53,718 bases of DNA from Saprospiraceae bacterium (lineage in GTDB: Bacteria; Bacteroidota; Bacteroidia; Chitinophagales; Saprospiraceae), in the NCBI GenBank assembly GCA_028280415.1, contig JANQLV010000063.1, forward strand, positions 1 to 53,718, in the 5' to 3' direction. Both the position numbers and the translations under genes were made by a program. The notes under the pieces are model-generated. The model ran no database searches, was not told the DNA's origin, and saw only the letters and a list, made by a program, of their open reading frames with translations. This document shows positions 19,601-28,607 of the stretch, in pieces (position 1 is the first letter of the stretch; each line of letters begins with the position of its first letter).

Positions 19601-19691
19601 GAGCATGGTAATCGAAGACAAAGACATCCATTATTTTAAAAGAATATTTAGTGCAATAATGGAGGAAACGGTAGTTGACAGGATTAGGTGA
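16677..19691 (+). CDS. Trifunctional fusion: APH/HYKK-type kinase, M23 peptidase-like domain, class III PLP aminotransferase/phospho-lyase
   Basis: 1004 residues in three parts. Residues 1-330 are an aminoglycoside-phosphotransferase-fold kinase with catalytic H194-x-D196-x4-N201 (HNDANDYN) and the metal motif D219-F-G-D222. Residues about 406-554 are an M23/LytM domain with the full zinc set: H429-x3-D433 (HLGID), YGHL, and H519-x-H521 (PPHLHLQI). Residues about 584-1004 are a class III aminotransferase fold with [27 protein letters not shown] and the PLP lysine K841 ([14 protein letters not shown]). The closest animal relatives by domain are hydroxylysine kinase plus the AGXT2L phospho-lyases, so phosphorylation of an amino alcohol followed by phosphate elimination is the likely chemistry. 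The role of the peptidase domain is unclear. All three active sites look intact. Its stop codon lies inside a terminator stem. Confidence 0.92.
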   Translation: MKELVATLIKKYYQLEGKLERLPGDLDLNFKLTTFSGVIYILKIMRPDCDPSLIDLQCAALKYLQKEFLTIETPKVIYALDGSAFNRVSFQNEERILWVLSYCDGHLLAQFKPHTEALFHNYGEAIASLTNALEGFQHPAMKRRQRWELSEALQSEPFVPHISDEVQAIVANIFKDFRKNVLPELIDLPHSVIHNDANDYNILIKTDERGKLRVSGIFDFGDMSFQASICEVAIALAYLILEKEHPLRVCFHFLKGYSKTRLPGEAELAVLFPLIKTRLAVSIAISSKRQLDEPDDPYIVISQKPAISALKKLDKIPDDLAHAFLRVACAYPATDQIEHVLHFIKNSNPFPAIKADQFNCVLDLSAGSLLIGADPENMRLESLSHKIRDFMNQQNANFSIGRYCESRRLYAAANFGDEGHPCTEKRCIHLGIDIFCDAGTPVYAAFPGELIVNTVINLPLDYGGLLIIKHQTDQGIPFYTLYGHLKPESLKLEIGQSIQAGQEIALLGAPHENGGWPPHLHLQIISDLLGLEESFPGVAYQSEIAVWRNLCPNPMLLFQVENADYYDASVDLAHLLDRRRQKLGYNLGLSYEKPLHIVSGFRQYLYDSHANTYLDFYNNVPHVGHQHPRVVKAIQEQIALLNTNTRYLHENILQYAEALTAKLPQELEVCYFVNSASEANELAIRIARAYTNRHDIMVVEAAYHGHTSTLIDLSPYKHNGPGGDGAPDWVHTVSVADTYRGAWKADDPEAAKKYSDEVKEKLSALAKNGKGLAAFIAETYPSVGGQIIPPKNYLKFVYQHIREYGGLCIADEVQTGFGRLGKSFWAFETQNATPDILVLGKPIANGFPLGAVITTKAIAKAFDNGMEYFSTFGGNPVSCAAGLAVLETIEAESLQKNADTKGQVLLDFLNTQKQQYPCIGDVRGEGLFMGIELVKNRETLTPATELAAYIVNRLKDHYILAGTDGPLHNVIKLRPSMVIEDKDIHYFKRIFSAIMEETVVDRIR

Positions 19692-19731
19692 TTATATGGG
19701 ATTTAAAATGTACTAAATCCCATATAATCAC
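19688..19731. terminator. Perfect 18-bp hairpin between convergent genes
   Basis: GTGATTATATGGGATTTA (19688-19705) pairs perfectly with 19714-19731 across an 8-nt loop. The left arm contains the TGA stop of the fusion gene, and the right side ends 10 bases before the stop of the convergent adaptor gene. On the plus strand a T-rich run follows. Confidence 0.7.
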
Positions 19732-19740
19732 ATTTTATTT

Positions 19741-20985
19741 CTAGCTTCCCGGATTTTGTATCACCTTGATCTGTGTCGTCGTATCCAGGCCATTGAGTAT
19801 TTCAATCTGAATGCCATCGGAAAGTCCGGTTTTGACCAAGCGCTTTTCGAACTGCTGATCCCCCAGGGCAATTTCTACCCAGGTAGAATCTTCCTTGATA
19901 ATGAGATCCCGTTCTTTTACCGATAAAACGTTCACCCTTTTATCGAGAATGATATCTCCATTAGCCGAATATCCCGCCCGCAGGAAGATATCCTTTCGAG
20001 GCTGAATGGCCGCTTTCACTTCGAATTTAACTGCACCTTCTTCATCCTCTCCTTTTGGTGAAATATATTCCAGGGTTGCATTGATCGTTTCATCTTCGAT
20101 AGCGCCTACAGTCAATTCCAGCGGCATTCCTTCCTTGAGTTTTCCAACGTCGGATTCATCCACTTTTCCTTCAAAAATCAAAGCATTCATATCTGCCACA
20201 ACGGCAATGCTCGTTCCCTCGTTAAAATTATTGCGTTCGATCACAGAGGAACCTTCTTCTACCGGAATATCCAATACCATCCCATCCAAGGTAGAGACGA
20301 CGATATTGGCAACTTGTTTGGAATTGCGGGATGCTCCTTCGCGGAGAAGTGCCAGGTTATCTTCGGCAGCTTGCAATTCCTGTTTTTGAATATCAACATT
20401 GGATTCAAATTGTCTCAGACTATTATCCGATTGGATACGGATATTTTCATAAGCCGCTTTTCGAAGTTCCATATCGAGTTTAAATCCGATATAAGCCTGT
20501 TCGGAAATCACCCCATCACTAAAGAGTTTCTCTTGTCTGTCATGTTCCTGTTTGGCATTCTCATAAGCCAGTTTGGCCTCTTCGACATCCAGTTTATTCT
20601 TATTCAGATTCTTCTGTCTTTCCAGTTCCCTTTTCGCATCTTTATACCGGATACGTGCTAGCTCAACACTGGATTGAGCAGAGTTGATATTCACCTCGCT
20701 GGGAATCAATTTAATCTTAGCCAGTTTTTGTCCTTTAGTAACGATTGCTCCTGCTTCCACATAGATGGCATCCACTACTCCCGAAACTTGTGGTTTGACA
20801 TGGACTTCCTGTCGGGGTTTAATAGACCCTGTAGCAACGGTTTTCTTGATGATATCTTTCATTTCCGGTTTCGTCGTTTTGTAGATTACCGGATCCTGTA
20901 CACTTTTTTTATAAAAATAATAACCGAGTCCAATGGAAACAATTACTAAAAATACTGCTAGTGAAATTCCACAGCCTTTACTCAT
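19741..20985 (-). CDS. HlyD/MacA-type periplasmic adaptor of an ABC exporter
   Basis: 414 residues. An N-terminal membrane anchor (about 6-25) is followed by a lipoyl/barrel-sandwich half (VATGSIKPRQEVHVKPQVSGVV, about 50-75), an alpha-helical hairpin (about 105-215, charged and Q/E/K rich), the returning barrel-sandwich half and a beta-barrel/membrane-proximal region (about 235-400). Such adaptors link inner-membrane MacB-type transporters to an outer-membrane TolC channel. It is the last gene of a four-gene minus-strand operon that also encodes the ATPase and two permeases. No TolC-like gene is in the window. The cargo cannot be deduced. Confidence 0.92.
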   Translation of the reverse strand: MSKGCGISLAVFLVIVSIGLGYYFYKKSVQDPVIYKTTKPEMKDIIKKTVATGSIKPRQEVHVKPQVSGVVDAIYVEAGAIVTKGQKLAKIKLIPSEVNINSAQSSVELARIRYKDAKRELERQKNLNKNKLDVEEAKLAYENAKQEHDRQEKLFSDGVISEQAYIGFKLDMELRKAAYENIRIQSDNSLRQFESNVDIQKQELQAAEDNLALLREGASRNSKQVANIVVSTLDGMVLDIPVEEGSSVIERNNFNEGTSIAVVADMNALIFEGKVDESDVGKLKEGMPLELTVGAIEDETINATLEYISPKGEDEEGAVKFEVKAAIQPRKDIFLRAGYSANGDIILDKRVNVLSVKERDLIIKEDSTWVEIALGDQQFEKRLVKTGLSDGIQIEILNGLDTTTQIKVIQNPGS

Positions 20986-21065
20986 AATCTTTTGATTTTG
21001 TTCGCTATTAAGTGATTAGGCTTTGCCTTTGTGAATTATTATTTATAAAATTATTGTTCTTAAGC

Positions 21066-22307
21066 TTATTCATCTTTAAGGGCAATAACCGGATTTACAT
21101 TAGAGGCCTGAATTGCAGGGATCAGACCTGTGACAGCACCGGAAATCACCAAAATGATAATTGCTCCCAATCCTACACTTACATCTATTTCCGGATTCGC
21201 AAAGAACTCTCCGCCCTCTCCTATTGCCGCGTTCATTAATAGAATAATTCCCATTCCGGCAATTAATCCAAAATATCCGGCCAGCGTAGTTATAAAAACC
21301 GATTCGGTAAGGATCATGCTGATAATGGAATAAGGTGTAGCCCCTAATGCCTTGCGGATACCGATTTCTTTTGTTCGCTCTTTAACAATAATGAGCATAA
21401 TATTTCCAACACCAATGACTCCGGCCATCAGGCTACCGATACCTACGATCCAGACAATCAGGCTAATCCCCGTAAACAGCCCCATGACTTCCGCAAACTC
21501 TTCGGCGATATTATCAGAACCAACTCCCTGGGGATCATCCGGATGTATCCGGTGGCGCTTTTTTAAAAGCCTTTTAACCTTCTCGTCTATTACTGCAGCA
21601 TTGTATTCATCCTTTACCGCACATACGAACCAATTGATTTCATTATGCCGGTTGGTAACTTGCTGAGCTGTTGAAAGTGGAATAAAAATAGTCTGTTCTT
21701 CTTCCGAAGCATCCTCGCCTTTTTGTAAAGATTTGAAAATACCAATGACTTTATATTGAGTTCCTCTGATATTTATAGAATTGCCAATGACTTCCTCGTC
21801 TTTTTCAAAAAGTACCTCTCTGACGCGATCTCCAATCACAGCTACCTTCCTGCGGTTTTCTTCATCAAACTGATTTAAAAAACGACCTTTCCACATTTCC
21901 ATCGCCATGATGTGATAGATATCTTCCAATTCGCCCCGAACATCAAAAGCGGCAGAATTATTTCCGTGGGTGATCTCACCAGAAGGCACCCACATTCGCG
22001 GAGCGATATAACTGATCTCTTTAATCTCTTCCCGTATTGCCTTTACATCATCCGAAGTCAGTTGATTGAATCGCCCGGGAGGTAAGCCTTTATAGGGCAA
22101 TGAAGTCCGGTTGGTCCAGACAAAGAGGGAGTTTTTAATTCTTATACCAAACTGAGTCATCACACCATTTTCCAGGCCTTTCCCTGCTCCCATCAAAAAA
22201 ACGAGCATAAAAACTCCCCAGAACACTCCCAGCGCGGTCAATATGGTTCGAAGTTTATTTTTTCGAATTGTTCCAAATATTTCCTGCCATTTGTCGAAAT
22301 CAAACAT
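21066..22307 (-). CDS. MacB-like ABC transporter permease (second of a pair)
   Basis: 413 residues. One N-terminal membrane helix (about 22-45, LRTILTALGVFWGVFMLVFL) is followed by a large MacB_PCD periplasmic domain (about 50-270). An FtsX domain with three helices (about 285-405) includes the signature GNIMLIIVKERTKEIGIRKALGATP. It lies 80 bases upstream of the adaptor gene and 16 bases after the preceding permease gene. The two permeases are the same length and align throughout, so they arose by duplication and probably form a heterodimer. Confidence 0.93.
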   Translation of the reverse strand: MFDFDKWQEIFGTIRKNKLRTILTALGVFWGVFMLVFLMGAGKGLENGVMTQFGIRIKNSLFVWTNRTSLPYKGLPPGRFNQLTSDDVKAIREEIKEISYIAPRMWVPSGEITHGNNSAAFDVRGELEDIYHIMAMEMWKGRFLNQFDEENRRKVAVIGDRVREVLFEKDEEVIGNSINIRGTQYKVIGIFKSLQKGEDASEEEQTIFIPLSTAQQVTNRHNEINWFVCAVKDEYNAAVIDEKVKRLLKKRHRIHPDDPQGVGSDNIAEEFAEVMGLFTGISLIVWIVGIGSLMAGVIGVGNIMLIIVKERTKEIGIRKALGATPYSIISMILTESVFITTLAGYFGLIAGMGIILLMNAAIGEGGEFFANPEIDVSVGLGAIIILVISGAVTGLIPAIQASNVNPVIALKDE

Positions 22308-22323
22308 AGTGTGTTATTTTAAC

Positions 22324-23565
22324 TTAGGATTTCATAGCAATCACCGGATTAATTTTTACTGCTTGCTGAGCAGGGATCAATCCGGCCAGAGCCCCCGATA
22401 CTACTAATAAGATCAGTGCATACAAAATAGTCATAAAATTTACTTCGGGATTTCTGAAATATTCCAGTTCTACTCCATTGGTAACCAATAGATAATTAAT
22501 TCCATAAATAATTGCAAAGCCACTGATCATACCAATATATCCGGCAATAGCAGTCAGAAAAACCGCTTCCTGCAGGATCATGGCCAGGATAGAATTGGGT
22601 GTAGCTCCCATCGCTTTTCGAATACCGATTTCTTTTGTCCGGTCTTTTACCACAATTAACATGATATTGCTCACGCCAATTACTCCCGCCAGGATACTTC
22701 CAATTCCTACAAACCAAAGAAAACCTTTGATAAACATAAAAACAGTTTGAAATTCCTGAAAATCTTCGGCACTATTGCGAATGTATATGGCTTGTTTGTC
22801 GTTGATATCAAAATTGTGTTGTACAGATAACTCTTCCCGGATGCGCTTTTCTACCTCAAAAGATTTTTCTACCGGTACATCGCCCAATGTAATCATCAAC
22901 TGGTTGATCCTACCATTGGCTGATTCCACACGCTGGGTAGTGCTAATCGGCAGATAAATAGTTTCCAGTTCTCTTTTGGATCCATCATCATAAAATGTCC
23001 CTACAATTTTGTAATCCACGCCTTTAATTTTCAGGCTGGAGCCAATTGGCTCTTCTTTTCCAAAAAAGTCAGTAGCTACTTTTTGACCGATCACACAAAC
23101 CTTACGGTATTCATCAATATCTTTATCGTTGATATACCGGCCGGTCATCATAATGGTATTTTCAAGAATTAGATGATCGGGATGAACCGCGCGTATATGA
23201 AATGACAAATTTTTCTTTTTGTATTTGACCGTAAATTCTCCTCTTAAATAATATCGACCGGTGATACTTTCCACGCCATCAATCTGATTTTTGAGCCTGT
23301 CATAATCCGCATTCGTAAATCGCAGTCTTCTGCCAACGGGTAATCCTTTATAGGGCATTGTAGTTCTTCCCGGCCAAATCCAGAGGCTATTCATCGCATC
23401 GTCCCGAAAATTATGAACTACGCTATTCTCCAGTCCTTTACCGAGCCCTAATAAAAGAACCAGCATAAAAATCCCCCACCACACACTCAGGGCAGTCAAA
23501 AAGGTTCTAAGTTTATGCCTTTTAATACTACTGAAAATTTCAGCCCACTTGTCGTAGTCGATCAT
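22324..23565 (-). CDS. MacB-like ABC transporter permease (first of a pair)
   Basis: 413 residues with the same layout as its downstream neighbour: N-terminal helix (LRTFLTALSVWWGIFMLVLLL), MacB_PCD periplasmic domain, and C-terminal FtsX domain with SNIMLIVVKDRTKEIGIRKAMGATP. MacB_PCD/FtsX proteins use ATP to drive periplasmic conformational change (mechanotransmission) rather than classical transport through the membrane. It follows the ATPase gene after 18 bases, so it is translated from the same transcript. Confidence 0.93.
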   Translation of the reverse strand: MIDYDKWAEIFSSIKRHKLRTFLTALSVWWGIFMLVLLLGLGKGLENSVVHNFRDDAMNSLWIWPGRTTMPYKGLPVGRRLRFTNADYDRLKNQIDGVESITGRYYLRGEFTVKYKKKNLSFHIRAVHPDHLILENTIMMTGRYINDKDIDEYRKVCVIGQKVATDFFGKEEPIGSSLKIKGVDYKIVGTFYDDGSKRELETIYLPISTTQRVESANGRINQLMITLGDVPVEKSFEVEKRIREELSVQHNFDINDKQAIYIRNSAEDFQEFQTVFMFIKGFLWFVGIGSILAGVIGVSNIMLIVVKDRTKEIGIRKAMGATPNSILAMILQEAVFLTAIAGYIGMISGFAIIYGINYLLVTNGVELEYFRNPEVNFMTILYALILLVVSGALAGLIPAQQAVKINPVIAMKS

Positions 23566-23583
23566 TGGTTGTTATTTAAAAGC

Positions 23584-24261
23584 TTATACAGTCTGTTCTT
23601 TTTCTATCAGGCCATCTTTTAACCGGATAATTCTTTTACTCTTATCGGCAATATCTTCTTCGTGAGTTACAATCACTACTGTGATTCCTTCATCGTTCAC
23701 CGTTTTAAAAAGATTCATCACCTCAGAAGACGTGACGGAATCCAAAGCACCGGTGGGTTCATCAGCGAGAATCACTTTGGGTTTCGTGATCAGTGCACGG
23801 GCAATGGCAACTCTTTGTTGTTGTCCTCCGGAAAGTTGATTCGGCAAATGGTCTGCCCAATCGCGAATACCAACCCGGTCCAGGTAATCCTTGGCAATAG
23901 CTTCTCTTTCCCTGCGATCAATTTTTTGATAATATAAAGGTAGGGCGACATTCTCCCAGGCCGATTTGAAATTAAGCAAATTAAAAGACTGGAACACAAA
24001 ACCGATAAATTGATTGCGAAACATCGCTGCCTGCTTTTGCGAAAGACTTTTATCTATGAAAGTACCATCGAGATGGTAAGCTCCATCATCGTAATCATCC
24101 AGGATTCCAAGAATATTTAACAGAGTGGATTTACCGCTACCGGAAGATCCCATAATAGAAACCAGCTCTCCCTTTTCAATTTGCAGATCAATACCTTTAA
24201 GCACCTCCAAACGCGTAGAACCCGTTTGATAGGATTTTCGGATGTTTTTAATGTTTATCAT
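23584..24261 (-). CDS. ABC transporter ATP-binding protein, LolD/MacB type
   Basis: 225 residues, a single nucleotide-binding domain. Walker A is at 38-45 (GSSGSGKS), Q-loop Q91 (FVFQSFNLL), signature at 142-149 (LSGGQQQRV), Walker B and catalytic Glu at 163-169 (VILADEP), D-loop GALD and switch His near 201 (VTHEED). All are intact. It energises the MacB-like permease pair encoded directly downstream. This is the first gene of the operon; a promoter should lie in the spacer above 24261, but I saw no clear TAnnTTTG element. Confidence 0.95.
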   Translation of the reverse strand: MINIKNIRKSYQTGSTRLEVLKGIDLQIEKGELVSIMGSSGSGKSTLLNILGILDDYDDGAYHLDGTFIDKSLSQKQAAMFRNQFIGFVFQSFNLLNFKSAWENVALPLYYQKIDRREREAIAKDYLDRVGIRDWADHLPNQLSGGQQQRVAIARALITKPKVILADEPTGALDSVTSSEVMNLFKTVNDEGITVVIVTHEEDIADKSKRIIRLKDGLIEKEQTV

Positions 24262-24826
24262 AGTTTCTTTCTATCTCCGATAAGCAATCGAAAAGAATGT
24301 ACATAATAAAAGGACAGTAGGATTTTGCGTAGGTTGTCCGAAGAACTAAAATAAACTTGTATCGACAAAAATCAATGGATTAACAGATATCTTTTCAGGA
24401 CAAATGGCTTCTTTTTTCTGATTTTCGAAAAAGAATAGCAAAAATTTTAACGAATGCTTGCCCTGAAATTTTGTATTTTTACAGGGAAGTTGTTTAAAAA
24501 GTAATTGGATGGGTTCTAAAATGACTGGATAGTACAGGCAACATTTTTCAAACAACTTCATATAATTAATAATGGGACTTTGTTGAATGTATTGATAACC
24601 TGAAGGTCTTTTTGTTTTGCAGTTTCCGAAAATATTGATCAGATACATTCCACTCCTTTTAGATTGTTGCAGATTGTTTATTGCTCACACTGGTTCTAAA
24701 ATTGAAATTTCAGTTTTCTGAACATTCTTCGACCCAAACAGGCCAAGAGCAAATTTCCGACATATAAATTATACAAAAACAAGCAGCATTTTCAAGATGG
24801 CTGCGTTTTTGATTTGTACGAAATAA
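24262..24826. other. Intergenic region with an inverted repeat
   Basis: Divergent spacer between the ABC operon and an orphan lipoprotein gene. It holds an inverted repeat, GAAGTTGTTTAAAAA (24486-24500) with TTTTTCAAACAACTTC (24544-24559), separated by 43 bases. A 100-codon minus-strand frame over this area (24346-24648) has low-complexity, unlike-protein composition and is not accepted. No RNA gene was recognised. Confidence 0.4.
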
Positions 24827-25657
24827 ATGACATCCTGCATGTACCGGAAAATTTTATTAAGCTGCCTTTTATTAGTCGCCTTTTTTACCAGTTGTGATAA
24901 AGAGACTCCTTCTGGTGTAATTGTCGACATTGAAGATGACTTCTACATCAATATGTTTGAAGATATCAGTAGTGGTACACCACGGTTCCAGATCGACCTG
25001 AGTACGATCAAGGAACAGGAATGTCTGAATTACGCTATTATTTATGATTTAGATACAAATGTAGTCAACCGGGCTATTGAATTAACGATTAATGATTTAT
25101 TAGAGCCGGAAGATTGTATTGAAGGAATGACTACTACGCATACGATTATTCCCATGCCCACTCTGGCGTCCAATCTTTACACTTTCAACATCAATTTAAA
25201 GGATGCTATAATCAATGAAGGTACACTTCGCGTCACAGATAACAGATATGAACTGGAAATGGATACCGATGATGGTATTGAAATAGTAAATAATATTCTT
25301 TATAAAATCCCAAGGAACACTATTTGGGGTTATGTAGCCTATAATAATGGAATTTCAGCTGATAGCGCAGCGGATTTTATTACTAATCTAACAAGTTTAA
25401 GTACTGTCTTTAGTATTGACAATAACCCTGATTATAATGTCGGTTATTATGGTTACTTCAAGCTAGATGACGATTTCAACCTTGAACTAAGAAATGAAGA
25501 AAGCCTGGACGCCAGTAATCTTATTCCTTTTATTTTCCGGCACAATAGTGATGATCTGCAGGATATTATCGATCAGGCCGATGAGGCTTGCAATGCCAAT
25601 TCGAATCTGGAAATTACTTTCTTTTCTGAAAAGGGCTGGACCTATACCTGTAATTAA
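24827..25657 (+). CDS. Orphan lipoprotein, function unknown
   Basis: 276 residues. The signal peptide is a lipoprotein type, with lipobox FTSC ending at Cys23 (counted from ATG 24827; ATG 24839 is an equally good start and gives 272 residues). The mature part is acidic and rich in D, N, I and T, with predicted beta strands and no motif I know. Two cysteine pairs (ECLNYA ... EDCIEG, and EACNAN ... YTCN at the very end) might form disulfides. It stands alone between divergent and convergent neighbours, so context gives no function. Confidence 0.75.
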   Translation: MTSCMYRKILLSCLLLVAFFTSCDKETPSGVIVDIEDDFYINMFEDISSGTPRFQIDLSTIKEQECLNYAIIYDLDTNVVNRAIELTINDLLEPEDCIEGMTTTHTIIPMPTLASNLYTFNINLKDAIINEGTLRVTDNRYELEMDTDDGIEIVNNILYKIPRNTIWGYVAYNNGISADSAADFITNLTSLSTVFSIDNNPDYNVGYYGYFKLDDDFNLELRNEESLDASNLIPFIFRHNSDDLQDIIDQADEACNANSNLEITFFSEKGWTYTCN

Positions 25658-25676
25658 GCAAAAAGGGAACTTGCCA

Positions 25677-26408
25677 TTAACCCGCACTCCGGGGCTTAAC
25701 CACTTTCTTTTTACTTTCTGACAGATCGAAAATGTAACCTTCGGCCAAGAATTTTTGATATTTCTGCTGGTCGAATTTATACAAACGAGCAGGCCGATGT
25801 GCCACCCCTTCCTGTACTTCATTCAAATCGACCAGCAAATTCATAGATAATATTTTCTTTCTGAAATTCCGTTTATCCAAATCTGTTTCGAGGATAGCTT
25901 CATAAAGATGCTGCAATTCAGTAAGCGTAAATTTAGGCGGCAGCAATTCGAATCCGACCGGACGGCGACGTACCCTTCTTTTCAATAATTGAAAACAAGC
26001 ATCTAAAATTTCTGCATGGTCAAAGGCCAAATCCATTACCTTTGAAATGCTATGCCATTTTGCTTTTTTAGCGAAAGAGGAAGCATGCAGATTATAATCG
26101 GCAATTTTGATCAATGAATAGTAAGCAACGGTGATTACCCGGCCTACAGGATGTCTGTCCACCGCGCCAAAAGTCTTTACTTGTTCCAGATATACATTTT
26201 TCAATCCTGTTAATTCTTCCAGTACCCTATTCGCCGCAGAATGTAAATCTTCGTCAGAATAAACAAAGTGTCCCGGTAAAGCCCATTTACCCTGATACGG
26301 TTCCTCTCCTCTTTTGATGAGTAATACTTTTAGATCCGCTTCATCAAAACCGAATATAACATTATCAACCGTAAACGCAGATTTGAAAAAATTACCTAAA
26401 TCAATCAT
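25677..26408 (-). CDS. Nudix-fold transcriptional regulator, NrtR-like
   Basis: 243 residues from ATG 26408 (a TTG nine codons upstream is also in frame, but NrtR-like proteins usually start near this ATG). The N-terminal half is a Nudix fold (FTVDNVIFGFDEADLKVLLIKRG; WALPGHFVYSDED). The Nudix box reads R-V-L-E-E-L-T-G-L instead of R-E-U-x-E-E-x-G-U and has H for the leading G, so metal-binding glutamates are partly lost and hydrolysis is doubtful. The C-terminal half (about 150-243) is the winged-helix part, with RPVGFELLPPKFTLTELQHLYEAI and RKKILSMNLLVDLNE as the DNA-binding region. Family members sense ADP-ribose, sugars or related ligands. The target genes are not obvious here; the divergent T9SS gene is a candidate. 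Confidence 0.88.
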   Translation of the reverse strand: MIDLGNFFKSAFTVDNVIFGFDEADLKVLLIKRGEEPYQGKWALPGHFVYSDEDLHSAANRVLEELTGLKNVYLEQVKTFGAVDRHPVGRVITVAYYSLIKIADYNLHASSFAKKAKWHSISKVMDLAFDHAEILDACFQLLKRRVRRRPVGFELLPPKFTLTELQHLYEAILETDLDKRNFRKKILSMNLLVDLNEVQEGVAHRPARLYKFDQQKYQKFLAEGYIFDLSESKKKVVKPRSAG

Positions 26409-26730
26409 TTTGCTTGTTTCTTTCAGAATCGCCAAATTAGTAATTTATTCCAAGCTATCCAATTTCGGGTAATTTTTGCGGTTTTACCACGCTCATTTTG
26501 GTTTATAATCGCTTTCTAAGCTTTGGAGATAGCATCAAAACTAACTTATGCTTTAAGAAATAGCATTTTTCCCGTTATATGGTCAGGTATTTGCAAAAGA
26601 AGTCGAGAAGTATTGCTCACTTTTCTATAATTTCGTATTGTGTTTTCAATTAATACATTAACCTTAATTGAATAAAATCAAGCTATGCCTATAAATCTAC
26701 AATAGGTTTTTTAAACTAAACTAAGTGAAC
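26409..26730. other. Divergent spacer between the Nudix regulator and a T9SS protein
   Basis: 322 bases holding promoters for both neighbours. It contains a 9-bp perfect inverted repeat, TTCAATTAA (26645-26653) with TTAATTGAA (26664-26672), about 60 bases before the plus-strand start; it could be an operator, but AT richness makes chance plausible. Confidence 0.4.
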
Positions 26731-27513
26731 ATGAGATCGATAATTACAATATTTGTTTTAACAATAGGTTTTAATTTCCTGTCTGCACAGGGATTAGTCA
26801 TTAATGAATTTGTAGCATCCAATGATTCCACCTCGATGATTATGGATGAGTTTGGAGAATATGACGATTGGGTAGAACTTTATAATAATACCAGTGAAAC
26901 CATTGATTTAGGAGGTTATTATCTTTCGGATGATATATCCGAGCCGGATAAATGGCAATTTCCCGCGGGTATCAGTATAGCAGCGGACGGGTATTTGATC
27001 GTTTGGACGGATAATGATGATGAACAAGGTGATTTGCATACAAGTTTTAAACTATCGAAAGCCGGTGAACAGCTGATTCTCTCGGACAACTTTCTGGCTG
27101 TTTTAGATTCTTTGACATTCGGTGAACAAGAAACTAACGTGTCTTTGGCCAGAATTCCCAACGGAACCGGTGAATTTGTACCCCGAGCCTCTACTTTTAA
27201 TGCCAATAATGAAGACGGAGTATTTGTTCGAAATATCAATAGCAGAGATGATTTTGATATTTTTCCCAATCCTGCGAACAGACAAATTCATATTGATTTT
27301 AGCAAGAGCAATGGTTTGATTGATTCGCAAACCGGCTTACTCTCTATTTATGAAATGGGTGGAAGAAGAGTATTTTCGCAGAATCTGGGTGCATTGACAA
27401 ATACCAGTCTGACTACTATCGATATCAACATACTCAACGACGGTTTATATGTATTAAAAATCGAAACGAATTCCGCAGTTTTTGTAAAAAAACTAATGGT
27501 AAAGTTGCTTTAA
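26731..27513 (+). CDS. Lamin-tail-domain protein with T9SS sorting signal
   Basis: 260 residues from ATG 26731 (the in-frame GTG six bases before is not needed). A signal peptide (about 1-20, ending FLSAQ) precedes a lamin-tail domain (about 22-150: [53 protein letters not shown]). The C-terminal T9SS type A domain (about 170-260) has [29 protein letters not shown] and a lysine-rich end (KKLMVKLL). The protein is exported and passed across the outer membrane by type IX secretion. Lamin-tail domains in bacteria mostly accompany nucleases and adhesins; here no enzyme domain is present. Confidence 0.9.
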   Translation: MRSIITIFVLTIGFNFLSAQGLVINEFVASNDSTSMIMDEFGEYDDWVELYNNTSETIDLGGYYLSDDISEPDKWQFPAGISIAADGYLIVWTDNDDEQGDLHTSFKLSKAGEQLILSDNFLAVLDSLTFGEQETNVSLARIPNGTGEFVPRASTFNANNEDGVFVRNINSRDDFDIFPNPANRQIHIDFSKSNGLIDSQTGLLSIYEMGGRRVFSQNLGALTNTSLTTIDINILNDGLYVLKIETNSAVFVKKLMVKLL

Positions 27514-27552
27514 AGTAAAGAGATAAGTTTATTGTGCTTTTTTTGAAAAGAC

Positions 27553-28566
27553 ATGATCAACTTAATTAGCGATACCGTAACCAAGCCTACTCCGGAAATG
27601 CTCCAGGCCATGATGCAGGCGGAAGTAGGCGATGACGTTTTTCGACAAGACCCGACGGTCAATGCTCTTGAAGGAAAAGCTGCCAAGCTTTTCGGTATGG
27701 AAAGTGCGCTCTTTTGCCCGAGCGGTACAATGACCAATCAAATTGCCATCAATGTCCACACACAGCAGCTGGATGAAATCATATGCGATGAGACTTCTCA
27801 TATTTACCAGTATGAGCTAGGTGGTTATGGTTTCCATTCGGGGGTTTCGATAAAATTATTACAAGGCGATTTTGGTAAAATCAGTGCTGCCCAGGTCGAT
27901 CAGGCGGTCAATCCGGAATACGATTGGCTTCCCAGTTCCAGACTCGTGGTACTGGAGAATACCTGTAATAAAGGCGGTGGAAACTTTTATAGCCTGGAAG
28001 AATTCCAGGCCATCCACAAAGTTTGTCAAAACCGAAATTTAAAGCTCCACCTGGATGGAGCGAGACTCTTCAATGCTTTAGTAGAAACCGGCGATACAAC
28101 GGAAGCCATCGGATCCTGTTTTGATAGCATTTCCATCTGTTTGTCCAAAGGTTTGGGGGCTCCGGTTGGCTCATTGCTTCTGGGCACTGAAGTTTTTATC
28201 AAGAGAGCCCGAAAAATTCGCAAAGTAATGGGTGGCGGAATGCGCCAGGCCGGGTATTTGGCAGCAGCTGGAATTTATGCGCTGGATCATCATATTGAGC
28301 GCCTCAGAGCGGATAATGATCATGCGAAGTTATTGGGGAAAGTATTGACAGAATGTGCTTATGTAGAAAGAGTTAAACCCGTCAAAACGAATATTGTAAT
28401 TTTTGATCTCAAAGCACCATATGATAGCGACAAGTTCCTGGAACTGCTTGCCGATAAAGGGATTGCAGCGGCCCCTTTCGGTGCAAAAACGGTACGCTTT
28501 TGCACCCATCTTGACGTCAATAAAGAGATGATTGAGAAAGTGATCTCCGTTTTAAAGAGCATTTGA
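27553..28566 (+). CDS. ltaE: Low-specificity L-threonine aldolase
   Basis: 337 residues, fold type I PLP enzyme. The PLP lysine is K199 ([14 protein letters not shown]), and [11 protein letters not shown] at 166-175 is the family signature. [14 protein letters not shown] at the N-terminus and [12 protein letters not shown] near 54-65 also match. The enzyme cleaves L-threonine or L-allo-threonine to glycine and acetaldehyde in the cytoplasm. It starts 39 bases after the preceding T9SS gene, perhaps on the same transcript. Its product-level role is ordinary amino-acid metabolism. Confidence 0.95.
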   Translation: MINLISDTVTKPTPEMLQAMMQAEVGDDVFRQDPTVNALEGKAAKLFGMESALFCPSGTMTNQIAINVHTQQLDEIICDETSHIYQYELGGYGFHSGVSIKLLQGDFGKISAAQVDQAVNPEYDWLPSSRLVVLENTCNKGGGNFYSLEEFQAIHKVCQNRNLKLHLDGARLFNALVETGDTTEAIGSCFDSISICLSKGLGAPVGSLLLGTEVFIKRARKIRKVMGGGMRQAGYLAAAGIYALDHHIERLRADNDHAKLLGKVLTECAYVERVKPVKTNIVIFDLKAPYDSDKFLELLADKGIAAAPFGAKTVRFCTHLDVNKEMIEKVISVLKSI

Positions 28567-28607
28567 CAGGATAAAAACGAGTAGGGAAAGTAGTTCGAAA
28601 ATAGAAT

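Noticed and set aside
24346-24648. 100-codon minus-strand frame
   Set aside because: Low-complexity, F/L/K-rich translation with no motif, covering an inverted repeat in a divergent promoter region.
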